Source: CAWUFC02 sp963921335 (GTDB lineage: Bacteria > Pseudomonadota > Gammaproteobacteria > Pseudomonadales > Halieaceae). Taken from it: DNA of 64,000 nt. Below are positions 34,863 through 41,856 of this stretch, one piece after another. The stretch spans positions 124,001-188,000 of the forward strand of contig CAWUFC020000001.1 of NCBI GenBank assembly GCA_963921335.3, given 5' to 3'. A program made the position numbers and the translations under genes. How positions within the stretch are numbered: position 1 is the first letter of the stretch; every line of letters starts with the position of its first letter. The notes below the pieces were generated by a model, which saw only the letters and a program-made list of their open reading frames with translations, made no database searches and was not told the DNA's origin.

Positions 34863-35390
34863 ATGGCATCAAAGCAACAGATCGAGCAGGAAGCACAGGA
34901 CACCTATGACCGCTTTGTTGCTCAGCGCGACAGGGTCGACCGAGGTGAGATTGGCTGGGAAGCCATGGCTGATTTCTTCACCGAAGATGCCGTCTATATC
35001 GATCCAGCCTGGGGTCGACAGGAAACTCGTGAGGGCATCAGAGCCTTTTTTGTTGCATCGATGGCCGGGTTGACTGGTTACGGTTGGTCAACGCCTGAGC
35101 GCTGGACCATGGTCGACGGGCATCGGCTGGTCAGCCACTGGGACCAGGTACTGGGAGATAAGCCAGACGGCAGCCAATGGACCGTGCCAGGCATCTCAAT
35201 TCTCTACTATGCGGGCGACGGACTATTCTGCTACAGCCATGACTATCTCAACATGACCTACATCACGTGGACAATGAGCGCGATGAACTGGCAGGCGCCA
35301 GAGGTGATGAACCTGCCGCCGCGTGATCCCGACTGGCGCACGCATTTACCAGAAGCCTGGCAACACTTGCAGGACGCATTCAGCAGCTAA
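34863..35390 (+). CDS. SnoaL-like / NTF2-fold protein
   Basis: 175 residues with the cone-shaped alpha+beta NTF2 fold: MADFFTEDAVYIDPAWGRQETREGIRAFFVASMAG is the SnoaL opening, and GDGLFCYSHDYLN a later strand. Family members are cyclases, isomerases, dehydratases or hydrolases of small hydrophobic compounds, including steroid isomerases. The gene closes the 28.2-35.4 kb same-strand cluster, 48 bases behind the DapB-like gene, and probably acts on the same substrate or product. Confidence 0.85.
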   Translation: MASKQQIEQEAQDTYDRFVAQRDRVDRGEIGWEAMADFFTEDAVYIDPAWGRQETREGIRAFFVASMAGLTGYGWSTPERWTMVDGHRLVSHWDQVLGDKPDGSQWTVPGISILYYAGDGLFCYSHDYLNMTYITWTMSAMNWQAPEVMNLPPRDPDWRTHLPEAWQHLQDAFSS

Positions 35391-35426
35391 CGGAGGGGAC
35401 GCCGGGTTCCGGCCTATATAGGTCGA

Positions 35427-36929
35427 TTACTCACTGCAGCTCTGAGAAGCACCTGGCTTGACGCCATGGCGATAAAACTCACCCGCGGCAATTTCAGCAC
35501 AGTAGCTGGCACTGACCACATCGTGTGCAATATCCGGATAGGTCAGCAGCTGTACGTTCTCAAAATTGGCCAACTGCGCTTGAATATCCTCCACCGGCAG
35601 CACCGGATCCAATTCGCCGTGTAACACCAGAGTTGGGATATTGGTGACCACGGGCAAACTCTCTTCAGCCGGACCGCGCACATCTCCCAGCCAGGCTGTA
35701 CACCAGTCCTGAGTGGTATCGGTCGTCAGCACCAGCGGGTCGCGTATCACCGAGCGGTAACCACGGGCGGCAAGCAGGGTTTCCGAATTGTTTACAAACG
35801 GAAATTCCTCGTAGCAGTAGTGGGTAGCCAGCGCACCATCGCTGTCAGAGGGGTCCAGCAAATAGTTCAGATAACGCCGCACATGGGGAGCTACCAGATC
35901 AGTATTGCGGTGCTCAAGGCTGGCCACCACGCCTGGAAACTCACGATGGTAGCGCTCGTCATAGGCGGCATAGAACATCACGGTGAAGAGTCGGTAGCCC
36001 GTCAGCGCAACCGGCAGTTTTTCGTAGGTCTGCGGATCTGTGACTGTGAGCGTCAAAGGCTTCTCGTTCAGTGCATCCGCCACCGCCCAGAAGCGCTCTT
36101 CAATGTTCTGAAAGTTTTTCTGGCAGTCGGCGCGATTACGACACCAGGCAAAAGCCCGCTGGATAGCCAGCTGACTGATCATTGCATTCTTTTCTTCATA
36201 GCGAAGATTAGGGAACACGACCCCATCCAGCACCATTGAAGCTACGCTGTCAGGAAAATCGCGAGCGATAGTCAGCGCATAGCGGGAGCCATAGGACACG
36301 CCATACAGATTCCACTGCTCGACCTTCATGGCCTGGCGCAGGGCTTCCACATCGCGGGCCACAGCGGCGCTGTTGTACATGGACAGGTCTATGCCCGACG
36401 CCTGCAGCCGCTCAATACATTGCCTATCGGCATTCAGATTGATTTCCCACTCGCGCTCCAGCGACAGGGCTTCGCTCCAGCTACCGCGCACCGTACCCAG
36501 CCATTCCTGGCAACTTAGTTTAGGCACCGAAAGCCCCACACCCCTGGGGTCCATCAGGATCAGGTCCATGCCCTGACCCCAGGACATCATGTGATGGTTT
36601 TCCCAAACTGACTCGATCTGTGCGGCACCAAATGCCATGCCGTTACCCGGACCACCCCCACCCAGGTGCAACACCGGGGGCAGCGAGCTATTCCCGGGTG
36701 AAATACGAACGACCGGAAATCCAATAATTTGGCTATCTGGATTGCCGTGTTCTTCATGCACAAACATCCAGTAACAGCTGGAGCTTATAGAATCGTCATC
36801 AACATTAAACCAACAGGGCTGAGGAACCAGCCCCGGTTTGTCCGGAATCGTGGGTTGATCCGGTAAGGCGTGTGCAAGCTGCAACATCACCAGCCCGCAC
36901 AGGCCAATAATTGCCTGGCGTACGCTCAT
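35427..36929 (-). CDS. Secreted alpha/beta hydrolase, S33 / TAP-like peptidase
   Basis: 500 residues. A signal peptide (IIGLCGLVMLQLAHA) is followed by an alpha/beta hydrolase domain with VLHLGGGGPGNGMAFG and DLILMDPRGVGLS, then GVSYGSRYAL with the nucleophile Ser. The C-terminal IPTLVLHGELDPVLP and YPDIAHDV give the Asp and His. This arrangement matches the TAP-like tripeptidyl/prolyl aminopeptidase subgroup of S33. ATG 36929 has AAGG at eight bases; a GTG at 36938 is less likely. It probably cleaves short peptides in the periplasm. It is divergent to the AT-richer methyltransferase region. Confidence 0.85.
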   Translation of the reverse strand: MSVRQAIIGLCGLVMLQLAHALPDQPTIPDKPGLVPQPCWFNVDDDSISSSCYWMFVHEEHGNPDSQIIGFPVVRISPGNSSLPPVLHLGGGGPGNGMAFGAAQIESVWENHHMMSWGQGMDLILMDPRGVGLSVPKLSCQEWLGTVRGSWSEALSLEREWEINLNADRQCIERLQASGIDLSMYNSAAVARDVEALRQAMKVEQWNLYGVSYGSRYALTIARDFPDSVASMVLDGVVFPNLRYEEKNAMISQLAIQRAFAWCRNRADCQKNFQNIEERFWAVADALNEKPLTLTVTDPQTYEKLPVALTGYRLFTVMFYAAYDERYHREFPGVVASLEHRNTDLVAPHVRRYLNYLLDPSDSDGALATHYCYEEFPFVNNSETLLAARGYRSVIRDPLVLTTDTTQDWCTAWLGDVRGPAEESLPVVTNIPTLVLHGELDPVLPVEDIQAQLANFENVQLLTYPDIAHDVVSASYCAEIAAGEFYRHGVKPGASQSCSE

Positions 36930-37245
36930 GGGCACCACCTTATTATTTATTATGTGTTAGGCCACATGCGCTCTGTTCAGCATCCCCATCGGGATGAGAC
37001 CCAACGGCGTCCGGTAGAGCACCGACGGGGAGCGATAGCTTTAAGATAGCGCCATCTGCAGAAAAAGCGAAGCCCTGCGCGAAAATTAGACATATTTGTC
37101 CAATTTGCCTTGCTGAAGAGCGCATTGATCAATGCCGCGTGCATAATGGCATTGCTAGTGCCAACTGGAAATATTCTAGCCGCCTTGGTATCTAGTTACA
37201 CAAATTTGTGCAGGAGGGCAATCTTGATCGATTGTATGAAGGGCC
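36930..37245. other. Intergenic region, AT-richer, with two small dyads
   Basis: No gene seen in these 316 bases. CATCCC-CATC-GGGATG at 36981-36996 is a small hairpin, and CACAAATTTGTG at 37199-37210 is a perfect 12-base palindrome just upstream of the methyltransferase gene, which may be an operator. Confidence 0.4.
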
Positions 37246-38004
37246 ATGACTAGAGATACGGATAAAGACTGGGAAACCGTCGCGCTAACAGAGCCTTACT
37301 GGGGTGTAATTAGTGACGATAAATTTTTGGGTGAATCATTAAATACCGAATCAGAGCAACTTTTTTTCAAATCAGGGCAGGATTACGTTCATAAGCTGCT
37401 TGAGGATATCAATTACCTGTTAGGCCATTCTCCTCAGACAATTAAAGCACTTGACTTTGGTTGTGGTGTCGGGCGGCTTTTGCTTCCTCTTGCAGCCAGG
37501 TATAAGCACGTGGTGGGTGTCGACGCATCGCCAGAGATGCTTCGCCTATGCCAAGAGAATGCTGGCATTCAGGGCATAGGAAATATCACGCTCGTGGACT
37601 CTGCCGCGCAGTTTGATGGTCTTTCTGGAGATTTTGACCTGGTCAATTCTTACATTGTAATTCAGCATATCCCTACAGAAAGAGGATACAGCTACATAGA
37701 GTCTCTAATCAGAAAAACGAGAGTTGGCGGTGTGTGTTCCCTACAGGTTACTTATGCTAAATCGAGACGACACTTTAACCATGAGCAGCCTAAAGCCCGC
37801 TTCTTCCGCCGGGAAGGGAACCTAGTTCACGATATTATGCCTACCCAGCATACTCCCCCACAAGGCACTATCACCATGTTCGATTATGACTTGAACACAG
37901 TTTTCGCGATCGTAAATAGGTATTCATCTACGAATCTAATGGTTATTCCCAGCTCTGATGATGATCATCTTGGCGTACATTTAATTTTTCAGAGAACTCA
38001 ATGA
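37246..38004 (+). CDS. SAM-dependent class I methyltransferase
   Basis: 252 residues. ALDFGCGVGRLLLPLAARYKHVVGVDASPEMLRLC contains the glycine-rich SAM motif I and acidic motif II; FDLVNSYIVIQHIP is motif IV. Such enzymes methylate small molecules, sugars or lipids. The DNA is clearly richer in A and T than both sides (for example the opening AGTGACGATAAATTTTTGGG), suggesting transfer from another genome. The ribosome-binding site is too close (AAGGG, two to three bases). There is no adjacent biosynthetic partner, so the substrate is open. Confidence 0.8.
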   Translation: MTRDTDKDWETVALTEPYWGVISDDKFLGESLNTESEQLFFKSGQDYVHKLLEDINYLLGHSPQTIKALDFGCGVGRLLLPLAARYKHVVGVDASPEMLRLCQENAGIQGIGNITLVDSAAQFDGLSGDFDLVNSYIVIQHIPTERGYSYIESLIRKTRVGGVCSLQVTYAKSRRHFNHEQPKARFFRREGNLVHDIMPTQHTPPQGTITMFDYDLNTVFAIVNRYSSTNLMVIPSSDDDHLGVHLIFQRTQ

Positions 38005-38171
38005 AGTTCCAGCTTCTGGGATTACTAACTGAGATAAATCTATGGAGCGAGAATATAGATCGCGAGGAGCATTGGTTCGATTAGGAAGGGATTACTCATT
38101 TACTTTTTTTCACCAAAAGGGCTAACCACCGCTAGCAGGTTTAGGCGGATGGCCATATTGTAGCGAATTCC

Positions 38172-38342
38172 ATGGACATTCAGGTTGCATATGAGATTTA
38201 TCGAACTGAGAATCAAAGGCCTGAAGCGATATTGAATCTGCACACTAGAAATTCAATACTCTCAACCTTGGATAGCCTGGAAAGCAGCAAATTCCAGATT
38301 TTTGGTAAGCTTGCAACCATAGTGTTATGGGCACTGAAGTAG
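38172..38342 (+). CDS. Possible small protein (56 aa) in AT-rich region
   Basis: ATG GAC ATT to TAG, giving MDIQVAYEIYRTENQR and a C-terminal FQIFGKLATIVLWALK segment that could be a short hydrophobic helix. No ribosome-binding site is visible and no family is recognised. Could equally be random open frame. Confidence 0.2.
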   Translation: MDIQVAYEIYRTENQRPEAILNLHTRNSILSTLDSLESSKFQIFGKLATIVLWALK

Positions 38343-38509
38343 TCGCCAATCGACATGAATTTTGCCGCTACCTGGTTGAGAACATGGAGGCAGCGGGAAC
38401 CTGTTTCCCGGCGGGTGCAGATACCCTGGTCCTCGATATCGGTGCAGATAATGATTCGCTGTCAGCACAAAAAGCACAGCTGGACGAACTGTTGGTGACA
38501 GACGACTAG
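38327..38509 (+). CDS. Possible small acidic protein or gene fragment (60 aa)
   Basis: Starts MGTEVVANRHEFCRYLVEN and ends ADTLVLDIGADNDSL.. with an acidic tail. It overlaps the previous frame by 16 bases and switches from AT-rich to normal composition inside the frame, which fits the remnant of an older gene cut by the AT-rich insertion. No start signal seen. Confidence 0.25.
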   Translation: MGTEVVANRHEFCRYLVENMEAAGTCFPAGADTLVLDIGADNDSLSAQKAQLDELLVTDD

Positions 38510-38512
38510 TTG

Positions 38513-40027
38513 TCAGTCTGCTGCCGCTGGCACCAACCGTACCAGCTGCCCACCATCATTGTGCTCCAGCAGCAGGTAGATATTTCCATCGGCTCCCACC
38601 TCAATGTCGCGAATTCTGGCCAGGCGGGTGAGCAGTATCTCGTACTCAGCCATCTCCTGGCCGTCCAGGCTGACCCGGTACAACTCAGTGCCACGCAGTG
38701 AGCCAATCAGGGCGTGGCACTGCCAGGCCGGGAAGTGCTCTCCCTGGTAGAACACAAAGCTGGAAATAGCCGGACCCGGGGTAAAGTCGACTACCGGTTG
38801 CTCGATATCGTTGATGTCGTAGTCTAGATCCAACCACTCACCGTAGTTGACCTTCTTGCCATCATAGTTGAGCCCTTTGGAATACAGTGGCCAACCATAA
38901 TTGCGCGCGGGTTTCAGCAGGTTGAGCTCGTCACCACCTCGGGGCCCCATTTCGGTGCTCCACACCTCGCCGGTGCCTGGCCTAGATTCCAGCCCCTGCG
39001 GGCTGCGGTGGCCAAAGGTCCAGGTCGTTGGATAAGCCTCCTCAATATTGAGAAACGGATTGTCTTGCGGCAATCGACCATCGTCATGCACGCGGTGAAT
39101 CTTGCCCCAGGGCTTGGAAAGGTCCTGGACACCATCAAAGTTACTGCTGCCTTTAAGACCCACGCTGATATATAGGTAGCCCTGCTCATCGAAGGCTAGC
39201 CGCCCCCCTGCCCCCACATCCGGCGCAATGGAGTAATAATCGGGGCCGGGCGCCCAGATCACCTCTTCATCTTCCCAGCGATTGTCACGTATTCGCCCAC
39301 GAACCACCCGATTGATGGACTTGCCCATCAAGCAATCATCACAGCGCTCGGTGTGATGCAGGTAGACCCAGCCATTATTTTCATAATCCGGATGCAGGGC
39401 TACATCGAGCAGCCAGCCATGCCCCCAGACCAGCACCATCTCGATGCTATCGTCATAGACCTTGGGTGTGCGCTCGATCAACGGCCCAATCTCACCCTCG
39501 GGGCTGATCATCCGCAGGCCTTTCATCTTCTCAGTGACCAGGAAGCCACCATCTGGCATGGGCGCTATTGAAAAAGGCAGCGGGTCGAGCCCATCAGTGA
39601 CCACTTCGACTTCAAAGGCATGCAGATCGCTGGATTGAACCCCCTCCGGGATGGATACCGGTACATGGGTTTTAAAATCAGTAAACAGGCGCTGCACCCG
39701 CCGCTCGCCAATATAGATTGCGGTACTGCGAATCTGGTCCTCAGTCAGTTGCTCTCCAAAGGCATGGCCCTCGACGCCCGCTATGCCATCACGCATCAAC
39801 TCGCTCAGGGCGCTGACGGAATCGCCGCTATGCAGCTCTATGCCCATTAAGGCCGGTCCAAGACCATCGACACCTTGCAGGTCATCCCCGTGGCAGCTGG
39901 CGCAGGTAGCGTCGTAGGTTTGGGCGAAGGGGTCCCCCTGCAGGCCACCCACATTGCGGTCCAGGTAAATCAGTGCGGCAACCGGTATGGCGAGGACAAT
40001 CAGGGCAATGATGATGTAGCGTTTCAT
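38513..40027 (-). CDS. Cytochrome c fused to PQQ-type soluble sugar dehydrogenase
   Basis: 504 residues. A membrane anchor (IIIALIVLAIPVAALIYL) is followed by a cytochrome c domain with CASCH (Cys42-Cys45-His46) and a distal Met region, then from about residue 150 a glucose/sorbosone dehydrogenase beta-propeller: FSIAPMPDGGFLVTEKMKG, WLLDVALHPDYENNGWVYL, GGRLAFDEQGYLYISVG and FGHRSPQGLESRPGTGEVWSTEMGPRGGDELNLL are its blade and PQQ-site motifs. It would oxidise a sugar or sugar-like aldehyde at the outer face of the membrane and pass electrons to its own haem. The start is ATG 40027. It is monocistronic. Confidence 0.88.
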   Translation of the reverse strand: MKRYIIIALIVLAIPVAALIYLDRNVGGLQGDPFAQTYDATCASCHGDDLQGVDGLGPALMGIELHSGDSVSALSELMRDGIAGVEGHAFGEQLTEDQIRSTAIYIGERRVQRLFTDFKTHVPVSIPEGVQSSDLHAFEVEVVTDGLDPLPFSIAPMPDGGFLVTEKMKGLRMISPEGEIGPLIERTPKVYDDSIEMVLVWGHGWLLDVALHPDYENNGWVYLHHTERCDDCLMGKSINRVVRGRIRDNRWEDEEVIWAPGPDYYSIAPDVGAGGRLAFDEQGYLYISVGLKGSSNFDGVQDLSKPWGKIHRVHDDGRLPQDNPFLNIEEAYPTTWTFGHRSPQGLESRPGTGEVWSTEMGPRGGDELNLLKPARNYGWPLYSKGLNYDGKKVNYGEWLDLDYDINDIEQPVVDFTPGPAISSFVFYQGEHFPAWQCHALIGSLRGTELYRVSLDGQEMAEYEILLTRLARIRDIEVGADGNIYLLLEHNDGGQLVRLVPAAAD

Positions 40028-40146
40028 GATATTTGGATTTATTTTTTCTTATAAACTACCAGTGATTTCATCAACAGACCACGCTTTCCATCCATGGCCA
40101 CAAAAACCGTGTAAGCTATTGGTTTGGATTCACACAGGACAATATC

Positions 40147-40491
40147 GTGGCGTACGAACTCAGCGGCAAGGTCAAACTGCTGCAAGATCCCCAAACCTTC
40201 AACAGCGGCTTCACCAAGCGGGAAATGGTGGTGATTGTGGAGGACGGTAAATATCCTCAGGAGATCAACCTGGAGTTTGTGCAGGACAAGGTGGCACTGC
40301 TGGACACGATCCAACCGGGTCAGCAAGTGACGGTGAGCTTTGATATTCGTGGCCGCGAGTACAACGGTCGCTACTACAACAACCTTCAGGGCTGGAAGAT
40401 CACCACGGATGAGGCGCCCATGCAGGATTCACCTCCACCCTATGACGAAGCGCCACCTGCGGCAGCTTACGACGACGATATTCCGTTCTAG
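40147..40491 (+). CDS. DUF3127 OB-fold-like protein with SSB-type C-terminal tail
   Basis: 114 residues from GTG 40147, with AGGA seven bases before. The core (ELSGKVKLLQDPQTFNSGFTKREMVVIVE, QEINLEFVQDKVALLDTIQPGQQVTVSFDIRGREYN) is typical of DUF3127, which has an OB-fold look. A Pro-rich linker (PPPYDEAPPAAAYD) ends in DDDIPF, identical to the last six residues of E. coli SSB, which recruit RecO, PriA, ExoI and others. The order, core then linker then tip, is that of SSB. No DNA-repair gene is adjacent. It may be a second ssDNA-binding protein or an SSB mimic; this is inference. Confidence 0.82.
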   Translation: MAYELSGKVKLLQDPQTFNSGFTKREMVVIVEDGKYPQEINLEFVQDKVALLDTIQPGQQVTVSFDIRGREYNGRYYNNLQGWKITTDEAPMQDSPPPYDEAPPAAAYDDDIPF

Positions 40492-40498
40492 GGCCTGA

Positions 40499-40936
40499 TC
40501 ACCGCTGCTGGCTGCGCAGCTTTTCTTCATGTGCAGCCAGCCAGGCCGCCTCTTCTCCGGGTTCAGGCAGCAGGTCGCCCCCCTCCATCACCCATTTAGC
40601 AGGCACATCGCGGGTTGCCATATCAATGGCGTCACGCTCAATGCCCAATATCTTCGCCACACCGCTGCACATGTCTTCAATCACGCGGTGCTTGGTGTCT
40701 TCCGTACGTCCGGCGCGAAGATTGCCAAACAGCGTATAGGGTTTATCCGTACTAGCCTGGAAGACCTGGCCCATGGTTTCAGCCTGGGGGCTACCCTTGT
40801 CAAAGAAAAAGCAGTGCACAAAGGTTGGCGGCGCACCGGTGATCTCGCAGTGCACCCGGGTCACTTCCTTCGAGATCAGACGCTTGGCGTCATCGGATAT
40901 TGAGCCTTTTTCACCGCTGCAAATGTATAAGGGCAT
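40499..40936 (-). CDS. Tautomerase-family protein (cis-CaaD-like)
   Basis: 145 residues beginning MPLYICSGEKG: after Met removal Pro would be residue 1, the catalytic base of the tautomerase superfamily. ISDDAKRLISKEVTRVHCEITGAPPTFVHCFFF is a beta-alpha-beta unit, and NLRAGRTEDTKHRVIEDMCSGVAKILGI a second one, giving the two-repeat length of cis-3-chloroacrylic acid dehalogenase-like proteins. The activity may be tautomerisation or hydrolytic dehalogenation of unsaturated acids. It is followed upstream, nine bases away, by a second small tautomerase-like gene on the same strand. Confidence 0.72.
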   Translation of the reverse strand: MPLYICSGEKGSISDDAKRLISKEVTRVHCEITGAPPTFVHCFFFDKGSPQAETMGQVFQASTDKPYTLFGNLRAGRTEDTKHRVIEDMCSGVAKILGIERDAIDMATRDVPAKWVMEGGDLLPEPGEEAAWLAAHEEKLRSQQR

Positions 40937-40945
40937 GGTCTACTC

Positions 40946-41263
40946 CTAGGCTGCCTGGTCCATCGCTGTGGCCACTATTTCATTCAGGGAACAGCCAGTC
41001 GTGCCCACCCACAAATCGCAGATGGCAGCGAGCAGTTCTGTTCTGCGCGCCTGATCCAGGCCTTGCGGCACATACATGACCGCCAGGGAGCTGCTTGAGG
41101 GCTCGCCGGCTGTCCAGCCGTCACCTGCGGCTACCGGTGTCCAGACGACAGCCACCGGCATTGCAAAGAAACGCTCGGTTATCTCACCAAGGCCCTGCTC
41201 CAGCTGCTGCTGTACCGCCTCAGAGATCTGCCCTTCCTGAATCATGCAACCACACAAAATCAT
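40946..41263 (-). CDS. Small tautomerase-fold-like protein
   Basis: 105 residues. The pattern GQISEAVQQQLEQGLGEITERFFAMP then VMYVPQGLDQARRTELLAAICDLWVGTTGCSLNEIVA resembles a tautomerase beta-alpha-beta repeat, but there is no Pro after the initiator Met (MILCGCM). ATG 41263 with AGG upstream is preferred to ATG 41293. With the adjacent Pro1 protein it may form a mixed oligomer in which one partner lacks the catalytic base. Function is unproven. Confidence 0.55.
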   Translation of the reverse strand: MILCGCMIQEGQISEAVQQQLEQGLGEITERFFAMPVAVVWTPVAAGDGWTAGEPSSSSLAVMYVPQGLDQARRTELLAAICDLWVGTTGCSLNEIVATAMDQAA

Positions 41264-41391
41264 ACTGCTTACCTGCTCTCCAAGCTTGCACACTAGCCTA
41301 GGCCAGCAGGGTAAAAAGCGCCATAGACTCTGAACAATTAGGCCCTATACTGCCTGTGGTCTAAACACACGACTTTGCAGGCAGAAAACCT

Positions 41392-41823
41392 ATGGCAGAG
41401 ATACAACTGGTACCACTGGCAACCATGAGCTTCCAACTTGGCGACTCGATCGCCGTCGGTAAAGGTCCGAAGGGCAATCGCCTGGTGACTGACGTGGTTA
41501 GCGGCAAGATTGAAGGTGAGCGCATCAACGCGGAATTAGCCACTAACGACGCCGCTGATTGGGTAACCCTGAGCGAGGATGGCAAGCTGGCGGTGCTGGA
41601 CGTAAGAGGTACGTTCAAGACCGATGATGGCTCTTTCGTCTATGCCGAGTACGGCGGTCGCATGGATATTGAAGCGGGCCTGCTGGTAACCGCACCCACG
41701 TTTCAGACGGGATCAGAGAAATACAGCTGGCTGAACAGTATTCAGGGTGTTGCCGCAGGCGCAATCGATCTGGAAACAGGCGTTCTCGTCTACACACTTT
41801 ACGAAGCAAAACCAGTCGCCTGA
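41392..41823 (+). CDS. DUF3237 family protein
   Basis: 143 residues: VRGTFKTDDGSFVYAEYGGRMDIEAGLLVTAPTFQTGSEKYSWLNSIQGVAAG contains the conserved core of DUF3237, a small beta-rich fold (YAEYGGR, PTFQTG and YxWLN motifs). Function unknown; it often occurs near metabolic clusters. The next gene, the RPH-like dikinase, starts 33 bases later on the same strand, so DUF3237 is probably the first gene of the Anbu operon. It is separated by 128 bases from the divergent tautomerase-like gene. Confidence 0.85.
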   Translation: MAEIQLVPLATMSFQLGDSIAVGKGPKGNRLVTDVVSGKIEGERINAELATNDAADWVTLSEDGKLAVLDVRGTFKTDDGSFVYAEYGGRMDIEAGLLVTAPTFQTGSEKYSWLNSIQGVAAGAIDLETGVLVYTLYEAKPVA

Positions 41824-41856
41824 CCAGAGTCACGTCACTTAGTACAAGGAAGAACA

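Larger units (their letters stand above)
38005..38512. other. 508-base gap with possible gene remnants
   Basis: AT-rich for the first about 370 bases, then it returns to the local GC level. Two short open frames (38172-38342 and 38327-38509) are listed separately with low confidence. A 27-codon frame at 38042-38125 was judged too short. I see no RNA gene, repeat or mobile element. Confidence 0.4.
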
